From Linanthus parryae (lineage: Eukaryota > Streptophyta > Magnoliopsida > Ericales > Polemoniaceae): 64,000 bases of DNA. The translations under genes and the position numbers were made by a program. Positions 1 to 9,592 of this stretch are shown piece by piece; position 1 is the first letter of the stretch, and each line of letters starts with the position of its first letter. Where the stretch lies: the NCBI GenBank assembly GCA_023055425.1, contig JALGPY010000007.1:85399136-85463135 (forward strand), given 5' to 3'. Below the pieces are notes generated by a model. It did not search any database. It was not told where the DNA came from and saw only the letters and a program-made list of their open reading frames with translations.

Positions 1-1
1 G

Positions 2-572
2 ATTGCTTCACTTCAGCAGATCGTCGTGGGAACTGGTAAGATTATTTCCAAGCAAGTATCTCGCAAAACATGTGCTCTTACTTCGTATTTAAGTAACTCA
101 TTCTCATTTTGAAAATGCAGGTATAAACCAAGCTTGTCTGGAGTGGCTCATGAGGGTGCACGTGTCATATCCAACCACTTTCTCAAGGATTATGGAGTTA
201 GCGCTTAAGAACCTATTGGAGAGGATACACAAAATGACCCCAGCGAGCACCTCTGTTTATAGTGCTCAATGCCTTTTGACAAGCGCGTATGGCATCCAGC
301 AAGTTTCAGCGGGTAGGCTCAACCTTGACTTTATCATCCCGAGATTAATGAAGATCAACAATTCTGTCAAGCTCAAGTTCGGCTATGCCACCTAGAATCT
401 GGAGCATGCTGCTCTTAAAGCACGGAGGGAGGTGCTTCAAAAGGCTATCAAGGATTTTGAGGAGGCAGCAAAGAACCACAAGACCAACAAAGAGCGCTTG
501 GATCAGTGGGCCGCTAATTCGATAAAGTTGGCAGCTGAGGACTCGCTTTTGAAAGACTTCTTTGGAGCTTAG
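2..572 (+). pseudogene. Antisense additional ORF of the Tat element, 3' part, apparently spliced
   Basis: This is an open frame on the strand opposite to the Tat gag-pol, in the region between pol and the 3' LTR. Exon sequence at 2-35 joins in frame to 121-572 if the 85-bp segment 36-120 is removed as an intron. The frame has one TAG at 393-395, after which it continues with the same character to a stop at 570-572. The C-terminal 58 codons are rich in Lys, Glu, Ala and Leu and look helical or coiled-coil. Antisense extra ORFs at this place are known from Tat-lineage elements; I infer membership from position and orientation only. The protein itself is not recognised and its 5' end is outside the window. 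Being broken by one stop, it is called a pseudogene. Confidence 0.5.
36..120 (+). other. Predicted GT-AG intron in the antisense ORF
   Basis: The donor reads G|GTAAG at 35-40 and the acceptor TGCAG|G at 116-121. The 85-bp length suits a plant intron, and the segment is T-rich before the acceptor. Removing it keeps the reading frame open on both sides. Confidence 0.5.
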
Positions 573-941
573 TGGCTCTATTTTTATAATCAGTTAAAGC
601 TTTGATCATGTAACTCGAACATCAGTTCCAAATTTTGCGGTTTTGAAGTATCTGTAATGCGAACGCGTTTTGAATTTTGCTTATGAAAAACACCCACCTT
701 TGCTTTGCAGACATTAAGCACTGTTTTTCTTTCTTGATTAGATAAGATTGTGTATGAAGTCTTTGAATATTTCTATCATTGATTTGGATAGACGTTCAAC
801 CGCGTATCATTGCTTTCTAAGTTCTCTATCTGAACAGATAAGTTTGAACTCGCATGTAACATATTTTAAGCAGGTATTGCTGCACTCAAACTCGCGCCCT
901 GATATTATCCAAGTAGATAGGATTTTGGATCATGTACAGTT
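573..941. other. Spacer between antisense ORF and hairpin array; no gene seen
   Basis: This AT-rich stretch is probably the 3' untranslated part of the antisense ORF. One diverged array-like unit (CTATCT...AGATAA) lies near 824-842. The 66-codon frame at 748-948 has no recognisable features and runs into the tandem array. Confidence 0.5.
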
Positions 942-1350
942 TGTATAGATAAATAGGCTTTTACTCGCGTACCGGCGCTATCTAAAGAGATAGGCTTATA
1001 TTGAGTTTAGTTGCTATCTATACAGATAGGCTTTTATGTATGGCTGCTACCTAAACAAATAGGCTTTAAATTTGCTTGCTATGTAAACATATAGGCTTTA
1101 ATTTTCATATCGTTGTTGTCTAGACAGACAGGCTTAGTTTCGCGTATGGCTGCTATCTAGGAAGATAGGCTTTAGCTTCACATATGGCTGCTATCTAGGC
1201 AGATAGGCTTTTAGTTTTTGCTGCTATCATAACAGATAGCTTTAGTTTGTATGCTGTTTCTATCTAGACATGTAGGCTTAGTTTCGCGTGTGGCTGCTAT
1301 CTAGACAGATAGGCTTAGTAAGTTGCTCTCTAGACAGATAAGCTTTAGTT
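942..1350. repeat. Tandem array of ~12 hairpin-forming units in the Tat 3' region
   Basis: About twelve degenerate units of roughly 30-38 bp follow one another. Each carries an inverted repeat of the type CTATCT-N4-AGATAG followed by GCTT, for example GCTATCTAGACAGATAGGC near 1295-1313. The sequence between the hairpins varies, often TTAGTTTCGCGTATGGCT. The array lies between the end of pol (1511) and the antisense ORF. Tandem repeats in this interval are known for Tat-lineage elements such as Retand; the regular small hairpin in each unit is what the sequence shows directly. Confidence 0.85.
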
Positions 1351-1510
1351 CATGGAGCGGTTGACTCTCAGTTTCAACAAGTAAAATAACAAAGTAAAGC
1401 CAGCAGTTGATAAAAGATCTCACATATGGGAGAGTCATTATCATTAATCGAATCCTCCTATGGGAGGATGTGTGAAAAATACAATGCAAATGGAAAGCAC
1501 AAAGAGAAGG

Positions 1511-2233
1511 CTAAGGATAATACTTCTTAAGCCATCGCATATTAACTAGAGTAGGAGTCGTGGCAGTCTCATGGCAACGTAGGATAGTGCAATAGCCACT
1601 GTCAAATACTTATTTGACTTCAAAAGGTCCTTCTCAATTGGCAGCGAATTTGGGATGAGCTGCTTCGCGCATGCAGTGGTCATACGCTCGTAAAACCAGA
1701 TCTCCAACAGCGAAGTCTCGGTGCTGAATAGTCTTGTTGTAGGCTCGGGAGATCCTCTCCTTATACTCTGTGTTCGTCCTCTTTTCTTGTTCGCGCTTTT
1801 CTTCTAGCAAGATAAGGTCGTGATCGCGTTCGTTCTCGTACAAAGCATTGAAGGCAAGTCTTGCAAAGTTCACCTTAATTTCAGCTGGAAACACTGCTTC
1901 AGCTCCATAACAAAGCAAAAATGGAGACACCTCTGTAGGAGTTCTTGGTGACGTGCGATATGCCCATAATGCTAAATTTAAGGAGTCTGACCACTTCTTG
2001 TGATCGTCCGCGACCATCTTGCTCAAGATCCTTAGTACGGTTTTGTTTGTGGCTTCAGATTGCCCATTTTCCTTTGGATAGTAGGGCGTCGAGCACACTT
2101 GTCTGACATTGTATTCCATAAGCTTTGAGGTGACTTGACGATTGACAAAAGGCTTCCCATTATCAGACGGGATCGTATTGGGAATCCCAAAGAGATAGAT
2201 GATATTCTCATGGATGAACCTTACCACCGCCAA
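1511..2233 (-). pseudogene. Tat integrase, catalytic-core second half and C-terminus
   Basis: This is the C-terminal half of a Gypsy integrase, which joins the cDNA to the host chromosome. The second catalytic Asp is in IPSDNGKPF and the catalytic Glu in NGQSEATNK. The C-terminal domain follows with HPKFAAN and, after a stop at 1634-1636 (the conserved Trp codon has become TGA), EGPFEVK. The frame ends with the LKKYYP-like tail typical of Tat pol at a stop at 1511-1513. A frameshift near 2233-2260 separates it from the upstream half. A second stop lies inside the tail. It is not functional. Confidence 0.85.
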
Positions 2234-2731
2234 TGCATTTGCTGTCTTGAGTGGGAATGCTTAGACCCATTTGGTAAATTTTTCGGTCCCGGTTAGGATG
2301 AATTGGTTTCCGCACGATGGGGGAAGAATGGGACCAATGAAGTCCAGAGACCAAGTGTGAAATGGCCAAGGGGTTCCCAATGCGTGCAGATCAACTGCAG
2401 GAGCATGGACTAAGTTGCCATTGAACTGGCATTGCAGGCATCTTTTGACCTTTGCTTTACTGTCTTGCGTTTCTTGGCCATTCAAGCATATAAGAAAATT
2501 TCCCTCATGTCCCTTTTGCCATAACAGGTTTTCCTTCAGCACGTACTGAGCCGACTTCCTTTTGAGCTTCTCAACATCCTTCTCATCGTCCGGTAGGATT
2601 TCATCTTGCAAATAGTCAATCAAGGGCTTCCTCAAGTCGACTTCGTCATCGATCGCAACCACCTCTAGGGAATCTTTTAATAATGCGCACTTCTGATAAT
2701 TACTTTGCAAAATCGCGACATAATACGACAT
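2234..2731 (-). pseudogene. Tat integrase, zinc-binding region and first catalytic Asp
   Basis: The frame contains LLWQKGHEG, a short KRCLQCQ segment that keeps the CxxC half of an integrase H2C2 zinc finger, then LVHAP and PWPFHTWSLDFIGPI with the first catalytic Asp. Compared with the usual family spacing, the stretch between GHEG and RCLQCQ is too short and lacks the His pair, so I infer an internal deletion. The frame then shifts into the downstream half of the integrase. It is a broken remnant. Confidence 0.8.
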
Positions 2732-2853
2732 CTACAGCCAATGAATTCCATATCACTGCGCTTTCCTATAGATAGAGACTTCATTTTCTCGGCAAGAATT
2801 CTGGTGAATTTTCTCTAGCAAAGATTTTCCTTCCTCTTCCGTGACACATCGCA

Positions 2854-3468
2854 TCAAGATTCCTCCATGCCCTTTGTAATAGAGCAAGTTGTCATGTATG
2901 CAGAACCCCTTTGTAAACACCCAGGATTCCTTGCTTGTTCCTTCAGCATTGCGCGCGTGATAGGTGTTCTCCAGTCCTCGACTTCTATGAACTCATCTTC
3001 GCACAAATACCTTATCAGGGATGTATCTATTTTGCCCTCGATTGAGATCGTTGCTGGACATTTATCTGAGCTGATTTTTGGCCCTAAAGTAGCCAGGGCG
3101 TCTACATGTCGATTGTCAGATCTGGGGGTGTACTCATACTTGATGGAATCGAACTTCTGAACTAGTTTCTGCTCGATCGACCTGTAGGTTAGTAAGTTAA
3201 TCTCCATTAGGCCATATTCTCCTGAGGCTTGCTTCACTATCAGCTTGGAATCTCCCATCACTATCAGATTTTGCACTTCCAAAGCCTTGGCCGTGAGGAG
3301 ACCAGCAATCAAAGCCTCATATTCAGATTCATTGTTTGTTACATGAAAGGCGAGCTTGTTTGACATCTGGATAACTTGTCCATTGGGCTTGGTCAGGACG
3401 ATTCCAGTTCCTCCCCCAAACCTTGTCGACGATCCGTCGAAGTGCAGCTTACGATATAGTGATTCCAT
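2854..3468 (-). pseudogene. Tat second (archaeal-type) RNase H domain
   Basis: A 204-codon open frame matches the extra RNase H (RVT_3-type) that Tat and Ogre elements carry between their own RNase H and integrase. Likely metal-binding acidic residues are visible: Asp in LHFDGSSTR, Glu in NNESEYEALIAGL, Asp in VMGDSKLIVKQ and Asp in RSDNRHVDALATLG. The enzyme would cut RNA in RNA-DNA hybrids during reverse transcription. This domain is unbroken, but the polyprotein around it is frameshifted on both sides, so it is counted as part of a pseudogene. It is the main basis for the Tat assignment. Confidence 0.85.
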
Positions 3469-3951
3469 TGCGATACTTCCGGCCCCTCAATATCTTCTTC
3501 TACCATAGGTTCATAATTCTCATCTGGGAACTGTGCCAGCAGGTCTGTCACCGCTTGAGATTTGATGGCCTTTGGACGTGCGCATGTATGTCGTACTGTG
3601 AGCAGAATGTCCCAACAGATATGGAATGGGATCGCTTTTGGTTATGATCACGAATTTGTGGGAAGTGAAGTAATGCTTTAGTTTTCCTATGACAAAGAAT
3701 AAAGCAAGGCAATGGCGTTCAATATCTGTGTACATGGACTCTGCAGACTGTACCACACGCGAGATTTAGTAGATGGGCCTCTCCTGTCCTTCGAATTTTT
3801 GAGCTAACAGTGCTTCGATGGACTTCTTTGTTGAAGTAAGATATAAAAGTAGAGGAGACCCTAATTGAGACGCCATCATGACCCGTGGAGATGTCAGCAA
3901 CTGCTTTAACTTCTCAAACATAATCTGGTGCTCTTCTGTCCAGGCATATGT
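3469..3951 (-). pseudogene. Tat RT-associated RNase H
   Basis: This is the first RNase H of the polyprotein, cut on its N-terminal side by the solo LTR that ends at 3952 on this strand. Recognisable pieces are TYAWTEEHQIMFEKLKQLL, a PLLLYL segment, and SAESMYTDIERHCLALFF with KLKHYF, the usual order for Gypsy RNase H. A TAA at about 3763-3765 and a frameshift before the second RNase H break it. The missing N-terminal side continues at 5363. Confidence 0.8.
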
Positions 3952-5357
3952 TGTAGGGTTTTGATCATGGATACGCAACGGAAGAAAGAACTATCATTCA
4001 AGACCCTCCAAGGATCACAGGAAGAGAATCATAACGATGGTAAGGAAAGAAACAAGTAACACACCTTAGAGGTCTCTTGTGATGACTTTTAACGTGAATT
4101 GTGTCACGTAACTACCGTTGATCCACGCCTAGGGTTGATGTCTAGATCTTCCTACTCCTTTGTGATAGCTTGGAACGAAGGAAGATGAAGAATAAATCAC
4201 GCAACAGGGATCAAAGAGAGGGCTCGGCCTCTCTTTGTGGCCGACGGGGACGGGCGGACGCAAGGGAGCTTCGGCCTCCTTGTGGTCTTGCTCTCTCTCT
4301 CTCTCTTGTTTTCTTCCCACTCAACTTATGTTATGAGAATTAGTATGAGAAGGAAGCTAGGAGCATCCTTTATATAGTCCAACAACTCCTCGTCAACTAC
4401 CTAAATGTCCTTCCTAATCCTACATGAATTCGGATTAGTCACTTCCTTGCATATTAGTCCTACTAAGTTTGCAAGGTGTTGCAAAGTGATCCTTCCAATT
4501 AATTAATTTCCAAATCTAGTTCAACCCTATTGGGCGTGTGACCCCATAGGTTCTATCTGGTTGGTAGCAACAATTTGCTAATATGGAACGGTCTCTAGCA
4601 AGACATCCATTCTAGCCAACTAATAGAATAGTCATCCGACAAACCTTGTGCAAGTAATTGTATCATCCCTTTGTCTCCATATCCGGATTGGACACGAGAC
4701 ATACAAGTCACACTCGTATATCCAATCCATAATTTCTCGATCCTGGGAATAGCCTTATTCGTGAAAATAACATCAATATCCCAAATTGATTTATTTGAGT
4801 CTAGCCAGACATTCCATAAGCACTATCCCTCGAGTGGCCAAGGATATTTGCTCCCGTTATGTTGTAGGGACAAATTCTATCTACGTCTACTACGATCTCT
4901 AAGCTTGCTTCTTATTGTATCTGGTACACGCCTTTATAGCTACCCAGTCACGGTGTAGAGTTTGACACTACCCAAATCACAAAAATCCACAAGTAGACAA
5001 TCTAATGAGTTCAAGTCTAAGGATGACAATACCGTTGTCATCACGAGAAGCGCTTGTGACCTTTACATAACTTGTATGTAGCCTTCTCGGAGATGGGTCA
5101 ATCCAGTATGCCATTACCCATATTGCATACCCATTTGTTGGATCATGATATCTCCATATCAATCCAACCCCATACTAGTTTATAGATAATTTTTCCCATT
5201 TAATCATTATAATGGACTAGGGATATTTAAGATAAACAACACAATTTTAAATCTATGGACTTCATTATATTAAATATCCAATAAATAATAAATTGAATAT
5301 TCTAGCCAAAATAAGTTCATACTATACTAGATCGCCTCTATGGAATCTATTCCAACA
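3952..5357 (-). mobile_element. Angela-type solo LTR
   Basis: This 1406-bp segment starts TGTAGGGTTTTG and ends ATTCCAACA on the plus strand. It is clearly related along its length to the LTRs of Angela-A and Angela-B, including the conserved TATA box CTATATAAAG on the minus strand (4368-4377). It is flanked by perfect 5-bp target duplications TATGT (3947-3951 and 5358-5362). No internal region is present, so it is a solo LTR left by LTR-LTR recombination. It sits inside the Tat RNase H coding region. Confidence 0.92.
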
Positions 5358-5362
5358 TATGT

Positions 5363-5568
5363 CGCATTCTTTGTTAGCAGATTGTCAAAGAAAAACGTCA
5401 ACTCTGCAATTGCTGTTATAAATCTTCGCAGATATGAGAGTTTTCTCAAGAACGTCTTCAATGCACTTTGAGTCTATGGTATCGGTAGGCTAGTGATAGG
5501 TGATACCTTCGTGGTATCAGGCTCAATTCCATGTTGGTGGATCACACATCCTAGAAATTTTCCTGAGG
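5363..5568 (-). pseudogene. Tat RT thumb/connection fragment
   Basis: The minus strand encodes the end of Gypsy RT and the connection: GKFLG, then IHQHGIEP, then a stop, then LKTFLRKLSYLRRFI. It directly continues the RT frame found at 30771-31420 across E1, and continues into the RNase H at 3951 across the solo LTR. In-frame stops are present. Confidence 0.8.
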
Positions 5569-5573
5569 TTACC

Positions 5574-6137
5574 TGCAACACCTCCCAAGTCACACGGCCG
5601 GTCGGGCCGCATGATTTGGTAGAGAGGCCTCCGCCCGAGGTGATGAACCCCATTGAGAACGGATAAGGATCGTCGGTTCACGGTTACTACAATCATAGAA
5701 TATCCAAATATAACTTATTATCATTCATAAAACCAGTGACATTGTCTGGATGAATACAATAATTTACAAAAGAATGGAAAATGCTATGTGAAGTACTACG
5801 CAACTTATTACTCTAGCTAGCGGCGTCGTGAACGTCCCCAACCTTGAGTTATGACATGCGGTTTTAAAATAGCAAAAGCCGACGCAGTTTTACAGAAAAT
5901 GATCAGAAAACGGCTGAGTTAGCTAACACCCATAGCACGTAAACAGATTATGAGGCATATGACAGGAATAACCAGTTCGCTAATAATAAATATCAAATAT
6001 TCGCGGAAAAGCGTTCACGTTGATTTGATGTGTCAAACTTCGTAACGATCTCAAATTTCGCATTCCAACCCAATGATGTGGTCCATCTTGGGGAATCACT
6101 GTTAACAAGATATATTTCAATATTTTGTATTCCAATC
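5574..6137 (-). repeat. E1 3' LTR, distal part
   Basis: This segment matches 19114-19660 of the other E1 LTR almost base for base (for example GGCCGCATGATTTGGTAGAGA). SIRE-A interrupts it after 6137 and it resumes at 16169. No gene is seen. Confidence 0.88.
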
Positions 6138-7468
6138 GGAAAGCTCAGGTTGTTCAAGGCTTAAAAGAGATTGACTATTTCAAGGCTTGAAACAGCTTTC
6201 AAAGCTTTGAATCAGCTTCAGAGGCTTGAAAAGAGTGTTAGCTATTTTCAAGGCCTTGAAACTGGATTCAAAGCCTTGAAACTGGATTCAAAGCCTTGAA
6301 ACTGTTAAACCTGAAAGCATATTCTCAGGGGGAGTTTTTCTATTAACTCTCTGTTCTAATTTATCATATCTCTTGCATATGTTTGATTATCTGTTGTTAG
6401 ATGATGAAAGAAAAATTGTTAAACATGTTTTGAATCGTACTATATCAACTGTTTGACCATGATAATGCAGGAAATATTTGTTTCTAAGTTTGCAGTATTG
6501 TTTCCTAAACTGGATTGCTGCAGATTTGGAAACACTTGAAGACTTTGATCCTGTGATCAATCAGATGTGTTTGACAGCTTCTCATGATGGTTAAAATGAA
6601 GGATTACAACAATATCTCAGAAGATTACAATCATTCAACCGTTGGAGAAGATCTCAACATAGTCGAACTCTGTTACCTACAAAGTAGGAAGGTTGTTGGT
6701 GAAAATCTGGAGAGATTCGCAAAGCTGTTTGAAGTATTTAAAGAGCTCAAATTCGAAGCAACAACAACACAATTCTCAACGGGCAAATACAGAGAAAGCA
6801 TTATGGATTGAAAAGCATCAAAGAAGTTCTTCATCTCTTCCAATCCATACACAGCAATTCACTACATTTCACTGCAGTTTTCTACTCTTAAGTGATCTTC
6901 TGTATAGAGCTATATTGGTAGATCATTTCTGTATTATTTCTACATTCATTCTCAAGGATTGTTCAAGGTGAACAATAGAAATTCTTAGTTAATCAGTTAG
7001 CTAGAGCAGATACTAGACAGGTTAGGGAAAACCACAAGCTGTAACAGAGTAAGGGAACTCTCTGTGCTTGAGTTCTAGGGCTTAGCTTTTGATTAATAAG
7101 AATTGAGTTGAAAATCCTGCAGGGATCTAATCCCTGAGGTAGAGACGTAGGTCCAAGTGGACTGAACTCTATAAATCACTTGTCTTGTGCATTTTCAGTT
7201 CATCTACTCTCATAGCTTTTGCAGCATACAAAAACTGTTTATTTTTCAAGGGTTTGAACTTGTTTTCAAGGCCTTGAAAAGGGCTTACTTGTTCTCAAAA
7301 CTTCTGCTACATTTAAAAGGCTTGAATATGTGTTCAAGGCCTTGAACTTTATTATCTACACTAGTTCTTCTACTTGTTAGATAGTTTTGCAAAAAGTTGG
7401 CATACTCTATTCAACCCCCCCTTCTAAAGTATCTTAGTTGCTTATACATCTGCATACTCACACTTTCA
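6138..7468 (+). repeat. SIRE-A 5' LTR
   Basis: This 1331-bp LTR is bounded by the target duplication and the primer site. It contains palindromes at 6246-6261, 7263-7280 and 7332-7347, and a perfect 20-bp tandem duplication ACTGGATTCAAAGCCTTGAA (6261-6300) that is single in the 3' LTR. A 75-codon frame at 6584-6811 is mirrored in the 3' LTR (15300-15515), but only because the LTRs are copies. Confidence 0.92.
7170..7176 (+). promoter_or_regulatory. Candidate TATA box of the SIRE-A 5' LTR
   Basis: TATAAAT lies in GAACTCTATAAATCACT. The same string occurs at the matching place in the SIRE-B LTR (near 39279) but is TTTAAAT in the SIRE-A 3' LTR. A start about 30 bp downstream would leave an R-U5 of roughly 270 bp. 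Confidence 0.4.
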
Positions 7469-7470
7469 AT

Positions 7471-7482
7471 TGGTATCAGAGC
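7471..7482 (+). other. Primer binding site (initiator tRNA-Met)
   Basis: TGGTATCAGAGC, complementary to the 3' end of plant initiator tRNA-Met, begins 2 bp after the 5' LTR end. Confidence 0.95.
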
Positions 7483-7518
7483 TTGTATCACTGTATAAGA
7501 TTTAACCATCTGGTGATC

Positions 7519-9395
7519 ACGAGTACTGCAGGTGATGGTGGCTTCTCACATGGAAGAGCTACTAACACACCTCCTCTATTATGTGGAGAAACTTTTGCTC
7601 ACTGGAAAGCTCTCATGAAAATGTTTATCATTGATCAAGTTCTAGAGCTCTGGACCATTATTAAAAATGGACCTCACACTTTCTATACAGATAAAGATGG
7701 GATCAGAACTCCTAAAACAGAAGACTCACTCTCCTCTTCTGAATTAGAGCAAGTTTCTAAGAATTACAAGGCTATTAACATTTTGTATTGTGCTTTGAGT
7801 ACAAATTAATTCAACAGGATCTCTGGATGCACAACTGCTAAAGAAATCTGGGATAAACTTGTGGTTACCTTTGAAGGAACCAGCCAAGTCTAACAGATTA
7901 AGATCAACATTTATTTCAGACAGTATGAGCTGTTCAAAATGAATGCAGATGAATCCATCAGAGATATGTTCAAGAGATTCACTGATATTGTCAACAACCT
8001 TGACTCACTGGGAAAACATTTTTCCAATGAGGAAAAGGTAAGGAAGATACTTTGAAGTCTTCCAAAGGAAAAGTGGGAACCAAAAACCACAACATTTGAA
8101 GAAGCTCAGAATCTCTAAACTTTACAACTTGATGACCTCCAAGGGAAGCTCCTAACACATGAGATATCCATGAATGAAGTTGATGGAGAACTCCCAGAAG
8201 GTGTCAAAAATCTAGCCCTCAAAGGCAAAGAGAATGAGAGAAGTCAAAGACTTGAAACTGATGATGGTGATGATGAAGAACCAATTGCCTTGATTTCCAA
8301 AGCCTTGACAAGGATCCCCAAAATGAAGAGAAACTATGGAAACAAAGATTTCAACAGAGAAAGGCATAGACCATCCAGCAACAAGGAGTACAAAGGTAAG
8401 CCCTCTTCACAAAGCAAGTCAAAAGTTATGAACTGCTTTGAGTGTGGTGATGCAGGACACTTGATAAGAGATTGTCCATACAAAAAGAGCAAGAACTTTC
8501 AGAAGAAAGATCATGACAGAAGAAAGAAAGCCATGATATCCTCATGGAGTGATTCAGACAGCTCCAGTGAATCTGAATCTGAAGAAGAACATGCCAATCT
8601 TTGCTTCATGGCCAAGCATGATGACAGTTCTGAAAAGAACATTGAGGTAATGGTTAACTGTTTAATTTCAAAGCCAAAAGAAGCTCTTTTAGAATATCTC
8701 AAAACTATGCTTTTAAATGAAGAAGATTATCTGAAAGAGATCAGGCTTTTGAAAGAGAAAGTACATGAGCAAGCAAAATAAAATTTACAACTTGTTTGCC
8801 TAAATCAGAATCTTGAAATCTCTCAGAAGAAAACTGACTGTGATTTCAAGGCCTTGAAAACCAGTTTCAAAGCCTTGAAAACACAAGTCAAGGAAGTAGT
8901 CACTGAAAACTCCTCTATGAATGACAAACTTGTTAATCTAAGACATCATGTTGATGACTTAGAAAGACAAAAGACTACTCTTACTGAGAAACTTCAAGAA
9001 TCTGAACTAGTCGAAATTAAGCTTGCTGGATCAGAACAGAAGTTGAACTTGATTCTTCGAGGAAGTTCACAGTCTGTTCACAAAGATGGTATTAGATTCA
9101 ATCCAAACTTTCCAAGAAGAAACAATACCAGATTTGTGAAAGCTGAAACAAAATCTCTCCTACTTGTCATTACTGCTGTAAAACTGGTCATGTTAAAATG
9201 ACTTGTCCTTTTAGAAGAAAAGACCCTCACATAATGAGGAACACTTTTCCTTTCCAACTTAAAGGACAAGTTAAGCAGATTTGGGTCCCTAAAGGGGTTA
9301 GACCACCTAACATGGTTGATCCTGAATATGAATCCAAATTCCACACTTGGTCTAACAGCTGGGTAAGGCAGTGATTGGTGCTTGCAGGTTGTCAC
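7519..9395 (+). pseudogene. SIRE-A gag
   Basis: This is the capsid/nucleocapsid region. The expected start codon is ACG at 7519-7521, whereas SIRE-B keeps ATG at the matching place, so translation start is lost. Homology begins at FSHGRA and continues through a capsid-like region. In-frame stops lie at 7807-7809 and several more before 8170. A zinc knuckle CFECGDAGHLIRDC is encoded near 8432-8473, followed by a Ser/Glu-rich stretch (SDSDSSSESESEEEH) and a coiled-coil-like segment (8854-9060) that contains two FKALK repeats. A second zinc knuckle CHYCCKTGHVKMTC lies in another frame at 9165-9206. Frameshifts and stops make it non-functional. Confidence 0.88.
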
Positions 9396-9399
9396 GAAG

Positions 9400-9592
9400 G
9401 AATATAAGTGGTTCATGGACAGTGGTTGCTCAAGACATATGAGTGGAAAGAGATCTCTATTCTCAGAATTAAAAGAGCAATCAAAATGTTTCAATAACAC
9501 TTGGTGATAAAGGAAAGTGAAATATTCTTGCTATTGGAAAAGTTGGTACAAATTATGAAAACTCTATTTCTGATGTTTATCTAGTTGAAGGT
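9400..9592 (+). pseudogene. SIRE-A protease
   Basis: The retropepsin active site DSGCS is at 9418-9432, in WFMDSGCSRHMSG, in the same frame as the start of gag. The frame is lost just downstream around the CAATCAAAATGTTTC segment, and homology resumes in the +2 frame before 9593. The enzyme would process the polyprotein; here it is broken. Confidence 0.78.

Noticed and set aside
942..1350. Tandem hairpin array as a CRISPR-like repeat
   Set aside because: Units are degenerate and short, spacers are not unique or of constant length, no cas genes are present, and the context is a plant retrotransposon.
2867..3160. Plus-strand frames opposite the Tat pol (also 3423-3647)
   Set aside because: They are shadows of the minus-strand RNase H coding sequence with no features of their own.
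6584..6811. 75-codon frame in the SIRE-A LTR, also at 15300-15515
   Set aside because: Conserved between the LTRs only by descent; the SIRE-B LTR does not maintain it, and no motif is present.
6246..7347. Palindrome as a canonical heat-shock element
   Set aside because: Plant heat-shock elements need GAA/TTC blocks two bases apart; here TTC and GAA are separated by eight bases.
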